Part shown: positions 7,519-18,979 of the stretch, piece by piece
Position numbering within the stretch: position 1 is the first letter of the stretch
Layout: each line of letters begins with the position of its first letter
Position numbers and translations under genes: made by a program
Notes under the pieces: model-generated
Databases searched by the model: none
Told to the model about the DNA's origin: nothing
Seen by the model: only the letters and a program-made list of their open reading frames with translations
Source: Microbacterium arborescens
GTDB taxonomy: Bacteria; Actinomycetota; Actinomycetes; Actinomycetales; Microbacteriaceae
Length of the DNA: 64,000 nucleotides
Assembly (NCBI RefSeq): GCF_030369635.1
Contig: NZ_CP128474.1
Location: 2,542,001-2,606,000 of the forward strand
Direction: 5' to 3'

Positions 7519-9651
7519 ATGCTGAGACACGCTCGAGCCGTGTGGCGGAGCCTGCGTCGCACACCCGGAGTACGACCGATCACGGAAGCGCTGGACCGCG
7601 TCTGGTGGGCGCGCACCATTCGTCGCGCCGATGTCGTCGACATCGACTTCGTCGTGAGCCAAGGTGGCCCTGCCTCGGTCCGCAAGGCGGTCCGCCGATA
7701 CGTTCGCACCGGCTTCCGTGACGGGATGTCCCTGAATCCGCTTTTCATGGAACGCCTCGTCGCATCGCAGCTGCCGGACGCGGGTCGCGTCCCCGCTCTT
7801 TATGCCTACCTCATCAACGATCCACACTCGGTGGCGGTGAGCGTCAACTGGGACGCCCCCACGTACCTGGCGGAACACCCTTCCTCTGCACAGGTGCCCG
7901 GTGGCCCTCTGGGGCATTTCTGGCGTACAGCACGTGCTGAGGCCTCCGTCGTGCTCGGCACGTCCTCGGCGTCGCGACGCCGCGTCGCGTGGAGCGACGT
8001 GCTCGCCGCGGCGCGCACGTCGCCGAGTGATGAGCCCGCAGCCGCCGAAGCGCACATCGTGCACATCTGCCGCCTGTCGGCCGACGAAGGCATCCCTGCG
8101 CGTCCACTCGTCGAGGCGGCGAAACTCGCGGAGAACCCTGATGTCTCAACCGTCATCGCCCTGAGCTCGGCCAGCGACGAAGCACGAATAGCGTCCTGCA
8201 TCCTCGCTCTGTGGCTGCCACGGACGCAGGTTGTGCTCGACAGTCCAGGCCTCGCGGAAAGCATCGCGCAGTCCGGCGCCACCATCGTGGTCGTCCGCGG
8301 GCCGCATGCCGAGATCGATTCAGACGCCCTGGCTACCCTCGCCCGCGAGGCCGCAATCGGTCCCGTCGCACCGCTCTGGCTCGGGTGGGACGGCACGGTT
8401 GCGTCAGCCGGCCTCGTCGCGCACGGAGGACGCTTGCACCACCTGCTTCGGCACCACCCCGCCGAGGATGCCCGAGCCCTGGGGCCGGTGGTGAACGTCG
8501 CCGGCATCGCGGGCGAAACGTACGCCACGCCAGCGGTTCCACGCACCGCGGGTGGTCGCACACTCACGGATGTCATCGTCCGCGCACCCACCACCCACAC
8601 CGAACCTGTCGATTCGGGTTCTGCGAACGGCGATGCGAAGCTTGCCGAGATCGTCGCATCGCTGGGGTTCCGCGTTGAGGCTGGCGCGGCCGGTCAGCCC
8701 GAGCTCTCCCGACCGTCCCGAACGGCTATCACCGAGGACGGGGAAATCGTTCCGAGTCTTCGATGGGCCATCAAGATAGCTGCTCCCCCGGGAAAGCCTG
8801 GCGAGTCGTGGGGAGACACCCACTTCGCCAGAGGTCTCGCGAAGGCGCTCCGTCGGCTCGGCCAAGAAGTTGTTATCGACGCGTACGACGCGCGCGCACG
8901 ATCGACATCGCATCTCGATGACGTGGTCCTCGCCCTTCGCGGTCCCGAGCCCTTCCGCGGCCAGCGCGGGGCATTGTCCCTCATATGGGTCATCAGTCAT
9001 CCCGATCAGATCGACGACGAGGAACTGTCAAGCTTCGACAGGGCGTTCGCTGCGTCGACCCTCTGGGCGGAGAGCGCCGAAACGCGCTTCGGCATTCCCG
9101 TGACACCCTTGCTCCAGTGCACGGACACCCGCCGATTCCGTCCGACCGGTCAGGCGCGAACGGACCGTCTCGTTTTCATCGGTACTGCGCGCGGTATCGC
9201 TCGCCCGTCCGTCGTAGAACCGATCCGCGCCGGCATCCCCATCGATGTCTACGGTCCCGATTGGCGCGGTTACATCCCGGCTACGTCCATTGTGGCGACA
9301 GGCGTTCCGAACTCCGCGCTGCCGCCCATCTATGAGAGCGCCCGCGCAGTGATGAACGACCATTGGCCCGCGATGCAGCGCCACGGTTTCGTGTCGAACC
9401 GTCTCTTCGACGTCGTCGCCGCCGGAGGGCGGGCGGTCAGCGACAGCGTCGCAGGCATCGAGGACCTGTTCGGCGGAGCTGTCGTGACCTACGACTCCGT
9501 CACCGAACTGATCTCATTGCTTCGGGGCGACCTCGACGCGCTGTTCCCCTCGGAGGAGAGACTTCGCGAGATCTCATCCGGGGTGCGCGCGGATCATTCT
9601 TTCGATGCTCGCGCGCGCACGTTGCTCCGAACGGCGATCGAGCTTCGCTAA
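7519..9651 (+). CDS. Large glycosyltransferase with C-terminal CgeB-like GT1 domain
   Basis: 710 residues from ATG 7519, which I chose because a perfect TATAAT lies 6 bases upstream; in-frame starts at 7417 and 7474 would run into the divergent promoter. The N-terminal 400 residues are not recognisable to me with confidence (about residues 175-330 look like an alpha/beta nucleotide-binding fold). The last 270 residues (from WAIKIAAPPGKPGESWGDTH) resemble the glycosyl transferases group 1 / CgeB family. They include a motif ending HGFVSNRLFDVVAAGG that corresponds to the donor-phosphate site. It is convergent with the ABC ATPase gene, and the two stop codons overlap by four bases (CTAA). Probably a polymer-modifying transferase; acceptor unknown. 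Confidence 0.65.
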   Translation: MLRHARAVWRSLRRTPGVRPITEALDRVWWARTIRRADVVDIDFVVSQGGPASVRKAVRRYVRTGFRDGMSLNPLFMERLVASQLPDAGRVPALYAYLINDPHSVAVSVNWDAPTYLAEHPSSAQVPGGPLGHFWRTARAEASVVLGTSSASRRRVAWSDVLAAARTSPSDEPAAAEAHIVHICRLSADEGIPARPLVEAAKLAENPDVSTVIALSSASDEARIASCILALWLPRTQVVLDSPGLAESIAQSGATIVVVRGPHAEIDSDALATLAREAAIGPVAPLWLGWDGTVASAGLVAHGGRLHHLLRHHPAEDARALGPVVNVAGIAGETYATPAVPRTAGGRTLTDVIVRAPTTHTEPVDSGSANGDAKLAEIVASLGFRVEAGAAGQPELSRPSRTAITEDGEIVPSLRWAIKIAAPPGKPGESWGDTHFARGLAKALRRLGQEVVIDAYDARARSTSHLDDVVLALRGPEPFRGQRGALSLIWVISHPDQIDDEELSSFDRAFAASTLWAESAETRFGIPVTPLLQCTDTRRFRPTGQARTDRLVFIGTARGIARPSVVEPIRAGIPIDVYGPDWRGYIPATSIVATGVPNSALPPIYESARAVMNDHWPAMQRHGFVSNRLFDVVAAGGRAVSDSVAGIEDLFGGAVVTYDSVTELISLLRGDLDALFPSEERLREISSGVRADHSFDARARTLLRTAIELR

Positions 9652-10847
9652 TGAGTCCGTACGGCGACCGTTACGTCCGCCGTCGTCGTGCCGAGGTTCA
9701 GACGATCCGTCTCGACGGTGAACGTCGCCCCGTGTGCAATCCCGTGGATTCCTCCCTCATCAGGCGCCACCGCGTTTCCGTGCACGTGGTACGTGCCCGA
9801 TCCGAGATGCAGAGCCTCCACCCGGAAGTCCACCGTCACCGCCCCGGACAGCGTAGGCAGTTCGGAGCGCAGAAGATCGGTGTTCGACGCGAACACCATG
9901 TGTCCCAAGGGCGTGTTCACGCTGAAACCGGCCGCCCAGACCTCGATGACCTGTCGAGCCTCGAGTTCGAGTCTCACGGTGATGGTCTCGGCCGAGCTGA
10001 AAGCTCGACGACGGGAACCGCTGACGTCGAGGACCTCGACGCTTGACACCGTGATCGGCGCAGACTCCGCGGACTCCGCAGCGGTGGCGTCGTCACGTCT
10101 CTCCAGCACGTCTCGAAGGACACCTATCGCTTCGTCCACATCACCGTCATGAACCACGGCGCCGTTTCGCAGCACGATGCCACGGTCACAGAGCTCCGCA
10201 ACCTGCTGTGCAGAATGGCTCACCAGGATGATCGTGCAGCCCTCAGCCCGGAACCGTGCGATGCGGTCCATGCACTTGCGCTGGAACGCCTCATCGCCAA
10301 CCGCGAGGACTTCGTCCACCAAGAGGATGTCCGGGTCCGTGTGGATGGCGACCGAGAAGGCGAGACGGACATACATGCCCGACGAGTAGAATTTCACGGC
10401 CGTCTCGATGAAATCGCCGATGCCACTGAAGTCGACAATGTCGTCGAACCGGTCGTCGATCTCCGACCGGCTGAGCCCCAGGATGGAAGCGTTCAGGTAG
10501 ATGTTCTCCCGTCCGCTTAGATCTGGATGAAAACCCGCGCCGAGTTCCAGGAGGGCTGCCATACGACCGCGCGTCTGGACCGATCCACTCGAGGGCGACA
10601 CGATACCGCCGATCAGCTTGAGAAGAGTGCTCTTCCCCGACCCGTTGGCGCCCATCAGCGCCACGGTTGTCCCTGCTTCGATCTCGAATGTCACGTCTTT
10701 GACGGCAACGAAATCTTCACGATGCTGTTTCCCTTGCCGCCCGAGGTGGACGATGCGATCCTTCAGGTTGTTGTCGCGTCGGACTCGGAAACGCTTGCGC
10801 ACGCCGTCCACGCGGACGACAACAGGTGAGGTGTTGGTGCCGTGCAT
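9648..10847 (-). CDS. wzt: ABC transporter ATPase for polysaccharide export with C-terminal substrate-binding domain (Wzt type)
   Basis: 399 residues. It has Walker A GANGSGKST at residues 66-74, Walker B and the following loop in ILLVDEVLAVGDEAFQ, and the signature region YSSGMYVRLAFSVA, which has the degenerate form typical of Wzt/TagH rather than LSGGQ. Residues from about 260 to the end are an all-beta extra domain like Wzt C-terminal carbohydrate-recognition domains, which read the finished polymer end. It overlaps the permease stop by one base (TGATG) and works with it to export a completed polyprenyl-linked glycan. The presence of the extra domain suggests export of a polymer with a specific terminal cap. 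Confidence 0.9.
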   Translation of the reverse strand: MHGTNTSPVVVRVDGVRKRFRVRRDNNLKDRIVHLGRQGKQHREDFVAVKDVTFEIEAGTTVALMGANGSGKSTLLKLIGGIVSPSSGSVQTRGRMAALLELGAGFHPDLSGRENIYLNASILGLSRSEIDDRFDDIVDFSGIGDFIETAVKFYSSGMYVRLAFSVAIHTDPDILLVDEVLAVGDEAFQRKCMDRIARFRAEGCTIILVSHSAQQVAELCDRGIVLRNGAVVHDGDVDEAIGVLRDVLERRDDATAAESAESAPITVSSVEVLDVSGSRRRAFSSAETITVRLELEARQVIEVWAAGFSVNTPLGHMVFASNTDLLRSELPTLSGAVTVDFRVEALHLGSGTYHVHGNAVAPDEGGIHGIAHGATFTVETDRLNLGTTTADVTVAVRTH

Positions 10848-11758
10848 CAGATCTCCTGGGCGAAGTTGCCCTGCAGGCGGGTGAAGACCCGGTGGGCGAC
10901 GAGAAGGAGCACCGCTCCCACGGCGCCCGCGATGAGCATCCTGAGGTCGAGGTTCGCGGGGTAGTCGGACGGTGCTCCCGCACCCCAGAACGCCTTATGG
11001 AAACCAAGAATCGCGATCGTCAGCGGATTCGCGAGGTAGAGCTCTATTGTCCAGGTCGGAAGAGAGAATCGACTGATGACGTCACTCACCATGCGCCATG
11101 AGTACACGATCGGAGACGCCCACATGGCCAACATCAGCACAACCTCGGTGAGGTACTGAATGTCGCGCAGGTAGACATTGATCGCCGAGAGGAGCAGCCC
11201 CACGGCGGTGGCATATAGGAGCACGAGCGCGAACGACGGGAAGAACCAGAGCATTTCGACCGGCGCGGGCAGCGCGCGGAACAGAACCGCCGCGATGAGC
11301 AGAACCGCGAGCTGCACGAAGAACATGAATCCCGCTCCCCCCACGCTGGCCAGCGGGAAGATCTCGCGCGGAAGGTAGATCTTCTTGACCAGGCCCCCGT
11401 TCGCGAGGATGGACCCCGTCGCGCCGGAGACTGTGTCGTTGAAGAACATGTAGAGCGTCAGGCCCGCGAACAGGTAGATCGCGAAGTTCGGGATGCCCTC
11501 GGCAGCGCGCAGGAACTGTCCCAGCACGATGAAGTACATCAGGAACTGGATGAGAGGGCGTATGACGGTCCACAGGAACCCGAGGACGCTGTCGCGGTAG
11601 CGGACTTGCAAGTCGCGGCGCACGAGGAGGAACAGGAGATCTCGGCGCGCGAGCACCTCGCGGATCTTCCCGCCTCGGCCTGCGACGGTCATGCCGTTCG
11701 CCGTGATGGTGGCAAATGGGAGCGCGCTCAAGCGCGCGAATCTAGCCGATGTGTCCAA
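10847..11758 (-). CDS. wzm: ABC transporter permease for polysaccharide export (Wzm type)
   Basis: 303 residues, ABC-2 family. The N-terminal cytoplasmic part ends with LVRRDLQVRYRDSVLGFLW, the amphipathic gate helix of Wzm/TagG permeases. Six membrane segments follow. The predicted start is TTG 11758 with GAAGG 4 bases upstream; ATG 11692 is a weaker alternative that removes 22 residues. Translation is coupled to the ATPase gene downstream. A TAGAAT hexamer at 11786-11791 overlaps the upstream RgpF stop and could be a private promoter. Confidence 0.88.
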   Translation of the reverse strand: MDTSARFARLSALPFATITANGMTVAGRGGKIREVLARRDLLFLLVRRDLQVRYRDSVLGFLWTVIRPLIQFLMYFIVLGQFLRAAEGIPNFAIYLFAGLTLYMFFNDTVSGATGSILANGGLVKKIYLPREIFPLASVGGAGFMFFVQLAVLLIAAVLFRALPAPVEMLWFFPSFALVLLYATAVGLLLSAINVYLRDIQYLTEVVLMLAMWASPIVYSWRMVSDVISRFSLPTWTIELYLANPLTIAILGFHKAFWGAGAPSDYPANLDLRMLIAGAVGAVLLLVAHRVFTRLQGNFAQEI

Positions 11759-11785
11759 ACTGCCTTCGCCCTTCGGGAGCTTCAG

Positions 11786-11791
11786 ATTCTA
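11786..11791 (-). promoter_or_regulatory. Candidate -10 (TAGAAT) for wzm-wzt, overlapping the rgpF stop codon
   Basis: TAGAAT on the minus strand. Its TAG is the stop codon of the upstream RgpF gene. A start site about 7 bases later would give a 20-base leader containing GAAGG before TTG 11758. No clear -35. Confidence 0.35.
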
Positions 11792-13711
11792 CGCGTCCTC
11801 GCCTGAGTGAATCGCACGATCACTCAGCCAGCGGAGTGCGCGGTCGAAGCGGCGGAGCTCCCCCGTGTCGGGATGACGATCGCGACCGTTGAATCGCCGG
11901 TACATCGCCACGAAGTCACTGAGACGGCCGGTTCCCATCCATCCTGCGCGGTGGAGGAAGATCACCTTGTCGCGCAGTGAGCCGGGGATCGTCGCCGCCA
12001 TCTCATCGACCTTGAACTCGAGCGAGGTGTGGCTGAGGGAGGCGTACTCGGCCGTCAGCGCGTGGCGCGTGTGGTACCCGTCCTCGGCGGCCACGTAGGA
12101 CGGCATGCGCTCCAGCACGTGCGCCAAACCGCCATCTCGATACGCGTTCTTACCTCCGAAGTCCTCGTAGCGCCACGCGTGCTCGGCCAGCCTCCGCAAC
12201 GCGATAGGGCGCGCGGCGTACATCGAACCGAACGGCGCTAACGGCGAGCCGTCGTCCAGCGGGACCTGCATGCCCAGCTGGTCGGCGACCTTGACGAAAT
12301 TGTCTCGGTTTCCCCACCATGCATGACCGAGAGTGCCGTGACCGATGTGGATCATCGGCGGGTAGACCAGACCCAACGTCGGTTCGCGTTGGAACAGGCC
12401 GACGAGATTCGCCGCGTAGCCTGCGTTGGGAAGAAGGTTGTCAAGCTGCTGCGAGGCAAAGTGTTGACCGACGGCATACCCCTGTTGCGGGGTTCGCTTG
12501 GTGTGAATCTTCACCAGCACGTCGTACCGGTCGTCCATGATGACATCGCGGCACGCGATGAGGAACGCGCTCTGGTCACGGCCGTTGTTCGACGGAAGAA
12601 CGCGGATGTCGACACGACGGCCCTCCCGTGGAGAGTCGGCGACGACAGCGGCGATCGCATCAGCGCGGCCCGCATCTGGAGTGGTGACGACAAGATCGTA
12701 CGGGCCCGGCATCATGTCAGCGCGCCGCAGCATGTCGCGCGCCATGTCCACGTAGTAGATGTGAGCCACGACGACCAGGCGCAGCGGAGAAGACGCGTCG
12801 TACAGCGCAGGCTGATCCGACAGGATCTCCAATGCCCCGATATCGGTGGCCAAATCTCGAGGCGGCGAGTTCCGGGCGAGATTCGGCAGGATCAGCTCCC
12901 GCGGATATCCGTAAGACTCGACCTTTTCGAGCGTCCAGCGCCCGATCGAGGCGTTGTGATCCATGGTGATCGGCCAGAAGAAGAACGGCTTACGCTTCAC
13001 CACCGGGCAGCCCGCGTCAAGCATCGCATCCGCATTGAAGATCGAGGGATTCTCGGTGTCGTAGTCCGCGTATGGGAAGCCGACGTCATGAGTGAAACCG
13101 CGCGAGGCGAAGTGCTCAGTGAAGGTCACTTCGTGCCGAGTGACGGCCTGTCGCCAATCGTCGAGCAGGGGTAGGTCCCGCCAGTAGTCGCGCCACGCGT
13201 CGGAGGTGAACATGCGGCGCCGCACGGCGATCCAGAAGGACTGGAGATGGTAGGGGATCACCTCCCCCGTCCAAGACGCTTCGATCTCTACGCGCGGGTG
13301 ATCGGTCAGACCCCAGAAATCGAGTTCGGCAGCATTCATGCGCTGGAAGATGGGAGAGAACGGACGCACTGGCCCGAACCAGGTGTCGTTGGTCAGCACG
13401 ACCTCATCGAACTCGGCGAGCCTGTCCCCGAGCAGGTCGAGTCCCGCCTTCTGACCCCAGATGTCCAGCCCTGTGTTCTCGCGTTGCAACACCTCATCGA
13501 CGAGAGTCTCGAGCGACCGCCGAGCATCCGAGCGCAACTCGCCGTTGACGACAGCGACGATGTGATGCGCATGCTCACGGAGACCACGCAATGCGTGGAG
13601 GACGAAGTCGTCGACGCGACCGCGTTTGTCGTAAATCACGTACACGACCGCGCGTCGATCGCTCTCGAGGAATCGTCTCGGCACGCCGGGCGATTCGGCC
13701 ACTTCCGTCAC
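11789..13711 (-). CDS. rgpF: Rhamnan synthesis protein F family glycosyltransferase (RgpF), copy 1
   Basis: 640 residues, PF05045 type, with two related halves. The first has VVYVIYDKRGRVDDFVLHAL, the motif NTGLDIWGQKAGL near residue 78 and LTNDTWFGPV. The second has LVVVAHIYYVDMARDML, LPSNNGRDQSAFL and VKIHTKRTPQ. RgpF in streptococci adds rhamnose side or backbone residues, and a complete dTDP-rhamnose pathway lies next door, so a rhamnosyltransferase role is likely. It starts with GTG 13711, overlapping the stop of copy 2 (GTGA). Both halves keep the N-x-G-x-D / N-x-GRD motifs that copy 2 has lost. Confidence 0.85.
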   Translation of the reverse strand: MTEVAESPGVPRRFLESDRRAVVYVIYDKRGRVDDFVLHALRGLREHAHHIVAVVNGELRSDARRSLETLVDEVLQRENTGLDIWGQKAGLDLLGDRLAEFDEVVLTNDTWFGPVRPFSPIFQRMNAAELDFWGLTDHPRVEIEASWTGEVIPYHLQSFWIAVRRRMFTSDAWRDYWRDLPLLDDWRQAVTRHEVTFTEHFASRGFTHDVGFPYADYDTENPSIFNADAMLDAGCPVVKRKPFFFWPITMDHNASIGRWTLEKVESYGYPRELILPNLARNSPPRDLATDIGALEILSDQPALYDASSPLRLVVVAHIYYVDMARDMLRRADMMPGPYDLVVTTPDAGRADAIAAVVADSPREGRRVDIRVLPSNNGRDQSAFLIACRDVIMDDRYDVLVKIHTKRTPQQGYAVGQHFASQQLDNLLPNAGYAANLVGLFQREPTLGLVYPPMIHIGHGTLGHAWWGNRDNFVKVADQLGMQVPLDDGSPLAPFGSMYAARPIALRRLAEHAWRYEDFGGKNAYRDGGLAHVLERMPSYVAAEDGYHTRHALTAEYASLSHTSLEFKVDEMAATIPGSLRDKVIFLHRAGWMGTGRLSDFVAMYRRFNGRDRHPDTGELRRFDRALRWLSDRAIHSGEDA

Positions 13712-15581
13712 TGGTTCCTCCTCAGCGTTTGTCGGATCGCCCGCAGGACTGGCCGCGCCGGGCGCAACATCCGTGCCACGAGACGAGACACGGTCAGAAG
13801 CCGGGGCGCTCGATACCGGAGATACATGCGCGCGAAATCGCGCCCGCGGCCGGTTCCGACATCGCCAGCACGGTGGAGCATCGAGGTGTATCCCGCCGGA
13901 TACCCATAGGAGGTCATGGCCATGAAGTCAGCGGTGTACTCCAACGACCCGTGGCTGAGCCCTGCGTGTTCGGGCGTGGCCACGGTGCGCGTGTGATAAC
14001 CCTCCTCCGCAGCGACGTACGTCAGTATTCTGCGATGCAAATCGCTACCGCTCTGTCCCGGTGCCCACGGACGACCCGCGAGGCGCTGCAGCGCCTCGGG
14101 TCGCCCGACCCACATCCCACCGAGCGGCGCGTGCGGTGATGCCCAGTCGAGAGGGACATCGACGCCCATATCGCTGAGTAGATGATGCGCTTCCTCGCGA
14201 AGACCGAGCCATCCTGCTCCGAGACTCGACACGCCGATGTGCGGGGTGGGGGGGAAGACCATCCCCAAACCCGGCTCTCGGCGGAACAGATCGAGCATGT
14301 TCTGCACGTAGCCCGGTCCGGCCAGGAGGCAGTCGATCTGCTGTTTGCGGAGGTAGCGCCGCGCGTTCATCGAGTTTTCAGGGCGAGTACCAGTGTGAAG
14401 CGCGATGACGATGTCAGCATCGCCGGCGAACACGTACTCCCGGCATACGTCGAATACGACAGACACGTCGTCGAACACGCGGCCCGGCGCTGGGACGACA
14501 GTCACATCCACCCCGCCCAATCCGATAGCCAGCGACGCCTCGGTGATCGCGCGCGCCACCGCATCGTCAGGAGCGGTGCACACGACACGACGCATTCCGG
14601 GCACCGATGCGAGATGCGCGAGGACGTCAGGCAACTCTTCGGTCTCGACGACCTGCACGACGCCCACGACAGCGAGGTCGGCGCGCTCGACGTCCGGGCC
14701 GACGCTCGGCAGGATCTCCATCATCGCCGCTTGCGTGTGAAGCGACTTCGGGGGCATCGTGCGAGCCAGGTCCTGCCAGAGCAACCGCACGGGATAGCCG
14801 TGATCAGCCATCGCCGCAGCGATACGTCGTCCGATGATGGCGTGCTGGTCGAAGAAGAGTGGATACCCGTCGAAGACATCGCGCACGACAGCGGGGCAGC
14901 CGTCGGCGATCAACAGTTCGGCGTTGAACATCTCGGGATGTTCGGCAGGATAGTCCTCGCTCGGGAATGCGGCGTCCCCGCGAAACCCTGCTTTCGTAAG
15001 GAGGCGCGCCAGGCCTGACTCGATCCGTCGGGCGTCATGACGGCTCTCGGGCATCGCGGGCAGGGTCTTCCAGAAAGTGCGCCATGCCGACGAGTCGAGA
15101 GCGCGACGTCGAACGGCAAGCCAGTACGAGCTCAACTCCGGGACGCCGTCCCGCCCTTCCGAACGGTCGAATCGCCGCGGGTCGCGACGATCGGTGATCG
15201 ACCACACGTCGACGGCGCGCCGGTCCATGCGTTCGAAAACCGGCCGCAGATCGTTCACCGGACCGAACCACCGGTCGCCTGTGAGGATGAGTTCGTCGAA
15301 CTCGTCGACGCGACGGCTCCAGCGAGAGAGCCCGAGCCGCGCACCCCACAAGCCCGCAACAACGCCGTTCTCTTCCACGACCTCGTGCGCGATGGCTTGC
15401 ACGCGAACTCGCGTATCGTCCTCGAGTGGTCCAGTGACCACGAGAACCTCGTCGACCTCGCGGCGGAGTCGCTCGATCGCGTAGATCGCCGCTTCCGAGA
15501 TCCGCCCCCGCCGAGCCGCAACGCTGTAGACGACGCCGCGCCGCCCTCCGACCGGAAAGGCGGCCGGGACAGTAGCGCGAC

Positions 15582-15585
<4 letters not shown>
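13708..15585 (-). CDS. Rhamnan synthesis protein F family protein (RgpF), divergent copy 2
   Basis: 625 residues, aligning end to end with the adjacent copy 1 ([57 protein letters not shown] in both). Where copy 1 has NTGLDIWGQ it has [10 protein letters not shown], and where copy 1 has NNGRDQSAFL it has [12 protein letters not shown], so the acidic motif is lost in both halves. It may have another acceptor or be a non-catalytic partner. The start is TTG 15585, forming a TTGA overlap with the rmlA stop; no ATG or GTG is near. It lies in the operon rmlA-rgpF2-rgpF1-wzm-wzt. Confidence 0.8.
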
Positions 15586-17527
<1,942 letters not shown>

Positions 17528-17530
17528 CCC

Positions 17531-18937
17531 GTGGCCATCGAGTTCGGTAAGGCGCTCACGGTCACCGCGACCCCCATCCCGGGGCTCGTGGTCCTCGACC
17601 TCCCGGTGCACGGCGACTCACGCGGCTGGTTCAAGGAGAACTGGCAGCGAGAGAAGATGACCGCGTCGGGCATCGACCTGCCCGATTTCGGCCCGGTGCA
17701 GAACAACATCTCGTTCAACGACGCGGTCGGCACGACCCGCGGCATCCACGCCGAACCCTGGGATAAGTACGTCTCCGTCGCCACGGGCCGCATTTTCGGC
17801 GCCTGGGTCGACCTTCGCGAGGGGCCGACCTTCGGCGCCGTCTACACGACCGAACTCGATCCCTCGCGCGCGATCTTCGTCCCGCGCGGCGTCGGCAACT
17901 CGTATCAGACCCTCGAGCCCGACACCGCCTACACGTATCTCGTGAACGACCACTGGTCGCCCGATGCGACCTACACGTTCCTCAATCTCGCTGACGAGAC
18001 CGCAGCGATCGAGTGGCCGATCCCCCTCGACGAGGTCGAGATCAGCGAGAAAGACAAGAACCACCCGCGTCTGTCCGACGTGGTTCCGATGCCGCCGAAG
18101 CGGATCCTGGTGACGGGGGCGAACGGGCAGCTCGGCCGCGCGCTCCGCGCCGAGTTCGGCGATCATCCGTGGATGGAGTACGCGAGCCGGGACGAGCTCG
18201 ACCTGACGTCGCCGGATCTCGCCTCCGCGCGCCGGTGGCGCGACTACAGCACGATCATCAACGCGGCCGCGTACACCAAGGTCGACCTCGCCGAGACCCC
18301 CGAGGGCCGCGTCGACGCCTGGGCGGCGAACGTCACCGCGGTCGCCGCGCTGGCGCGCATCGCGACGGCGAACGGCATCACCCTCGTCCATGTCTCGAGC
18401 GACTACGTGTTCGACGGCACGAAGGACGGCGCGTACACCGAGAACGACCCCGTGTCGCCGCTCGGCGTGTACGGACAAACGAAGGCCGCCGGGGATGCCG
18501 TCGTGTCCGTCGTTCCCCGTCACTACATCGTTCGCACCAGCTGGGTCATCGGCGATGGCAACAACTTCGTGCGCACGATGGCCTCGCTCGCCGAGCGGGG
18601 TATCGATCCGAAGGTCGTCGACGACCAGATCGGCCGGTTGACGTTCACGGACGACATCGCCCGCGCGATACGGCACCTCCTCGAACGCGATGCACCGTTC
18701 GGGTTGCACCATGTCACCTCGACGGGAGCGCCAGCGAGCTGGTACGAAGTCGCCGCGGCGGTCTTCGCGTTGATGGGGCATGACCCCGAACGCGTCTCTG
18801 CGGTGACCACGGCCGCATACTTTGCCCAAGTCGAGACTGCCGTGTCGCCTCGACCCGCGAACGGGATGCTGCGCGAAGACCCGATGCTCGCGGGCAGCGA
18901 CTGGCGAGAGGTCCTCGCGCGATACCTTCGCGGTTGA
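17531..18937 (+). CDS. rmlCD: Bifunctional dTDP-4-dehydrorhamnose 3,5-epimerase / 4-dehydrorhamnose reductase (RmlC-RmlD fusion)
   Basis: 468 residues. About 1-190 is an RmlC cupin: VHGDSRGWFKENWQREKM, NNISFNDAVGTTRGIHAEPW with the catalytic His, and VPRGVGNSYQTLEPDTAYTY. From residue 195 it is an RmlD short-chain reductase: ILVTGANGQLGRALRAEFG, VSSDYVFDGTKDGAY, and Tyr-x-x-x-Lys in YGQTKAAGD. One polypeptide thus does the last two steps to dTDP-L-rhamnose. The fusion is known in actinobacteria. GTG start, with AAGGGA about 9 bases upstream inside the rmlB end. A large hairpin begins at the stop codon. Confidence 0.94.
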   Translation: MAIEFGKALTVTATPIPGLVVLDLPVHGDSRGWFKENWQREKMTASGIDLPDFGPVQNNISFNDAVGTTRGIHAEPWDKYVSVATGRIFGAWVDLREGPTFGAVYTTELDPSRAIFVPRGVGNSYQTLEPDTAYTYLVNDHWSPDATYTFLNLADETAAIEWPIPLDEVEISEKDKNHPRLSDVVPMPPKRILVTGANGQLGRALRAEFGDHPWMEYASRDELDLTSPDLASARRWRDYSTIINAAAYTKVDLAETPEGRVDAWAANVTAVAALARIATANGITLVHVSSDYVFDGTKDGAYTENDPVSPLGVYGQTKAAGDAVVSVVPRHYIVRTSWVIGDGNNFVRTMASLAERGIDPKVVDDQIGRLTFTDDIARAIRHLLERDAPFGLHHVTSTGAPASWYEVAAAVFALMGHDPERVSAVTTAAYFAQVETAVSPRPANGMLREDPMLAGSDWREVLARYLRG

Positions 18938-18979
18938 CCCGCATGAGGGGCTGATCGGTGATCAACCCCTCATGCGGGT
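18937..18979. terminator. Bidirectional hairpin terminator between convergent rmlCD and the repeat-protein gene
   Basis: Arms 18937-18950 and 18966-18979 are perfect 14-base complements. A further five pairs (18952-18956 with 18960-18964) close on a three-base loop after one mismatch. The structure starts at the last base of the rmlCD stop and ends at the first base of the opposing gene's stop, so it is the whole intergenic region. No U-tract; this kind of long stem is common in actinobacteria. Confidence 0.85.
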
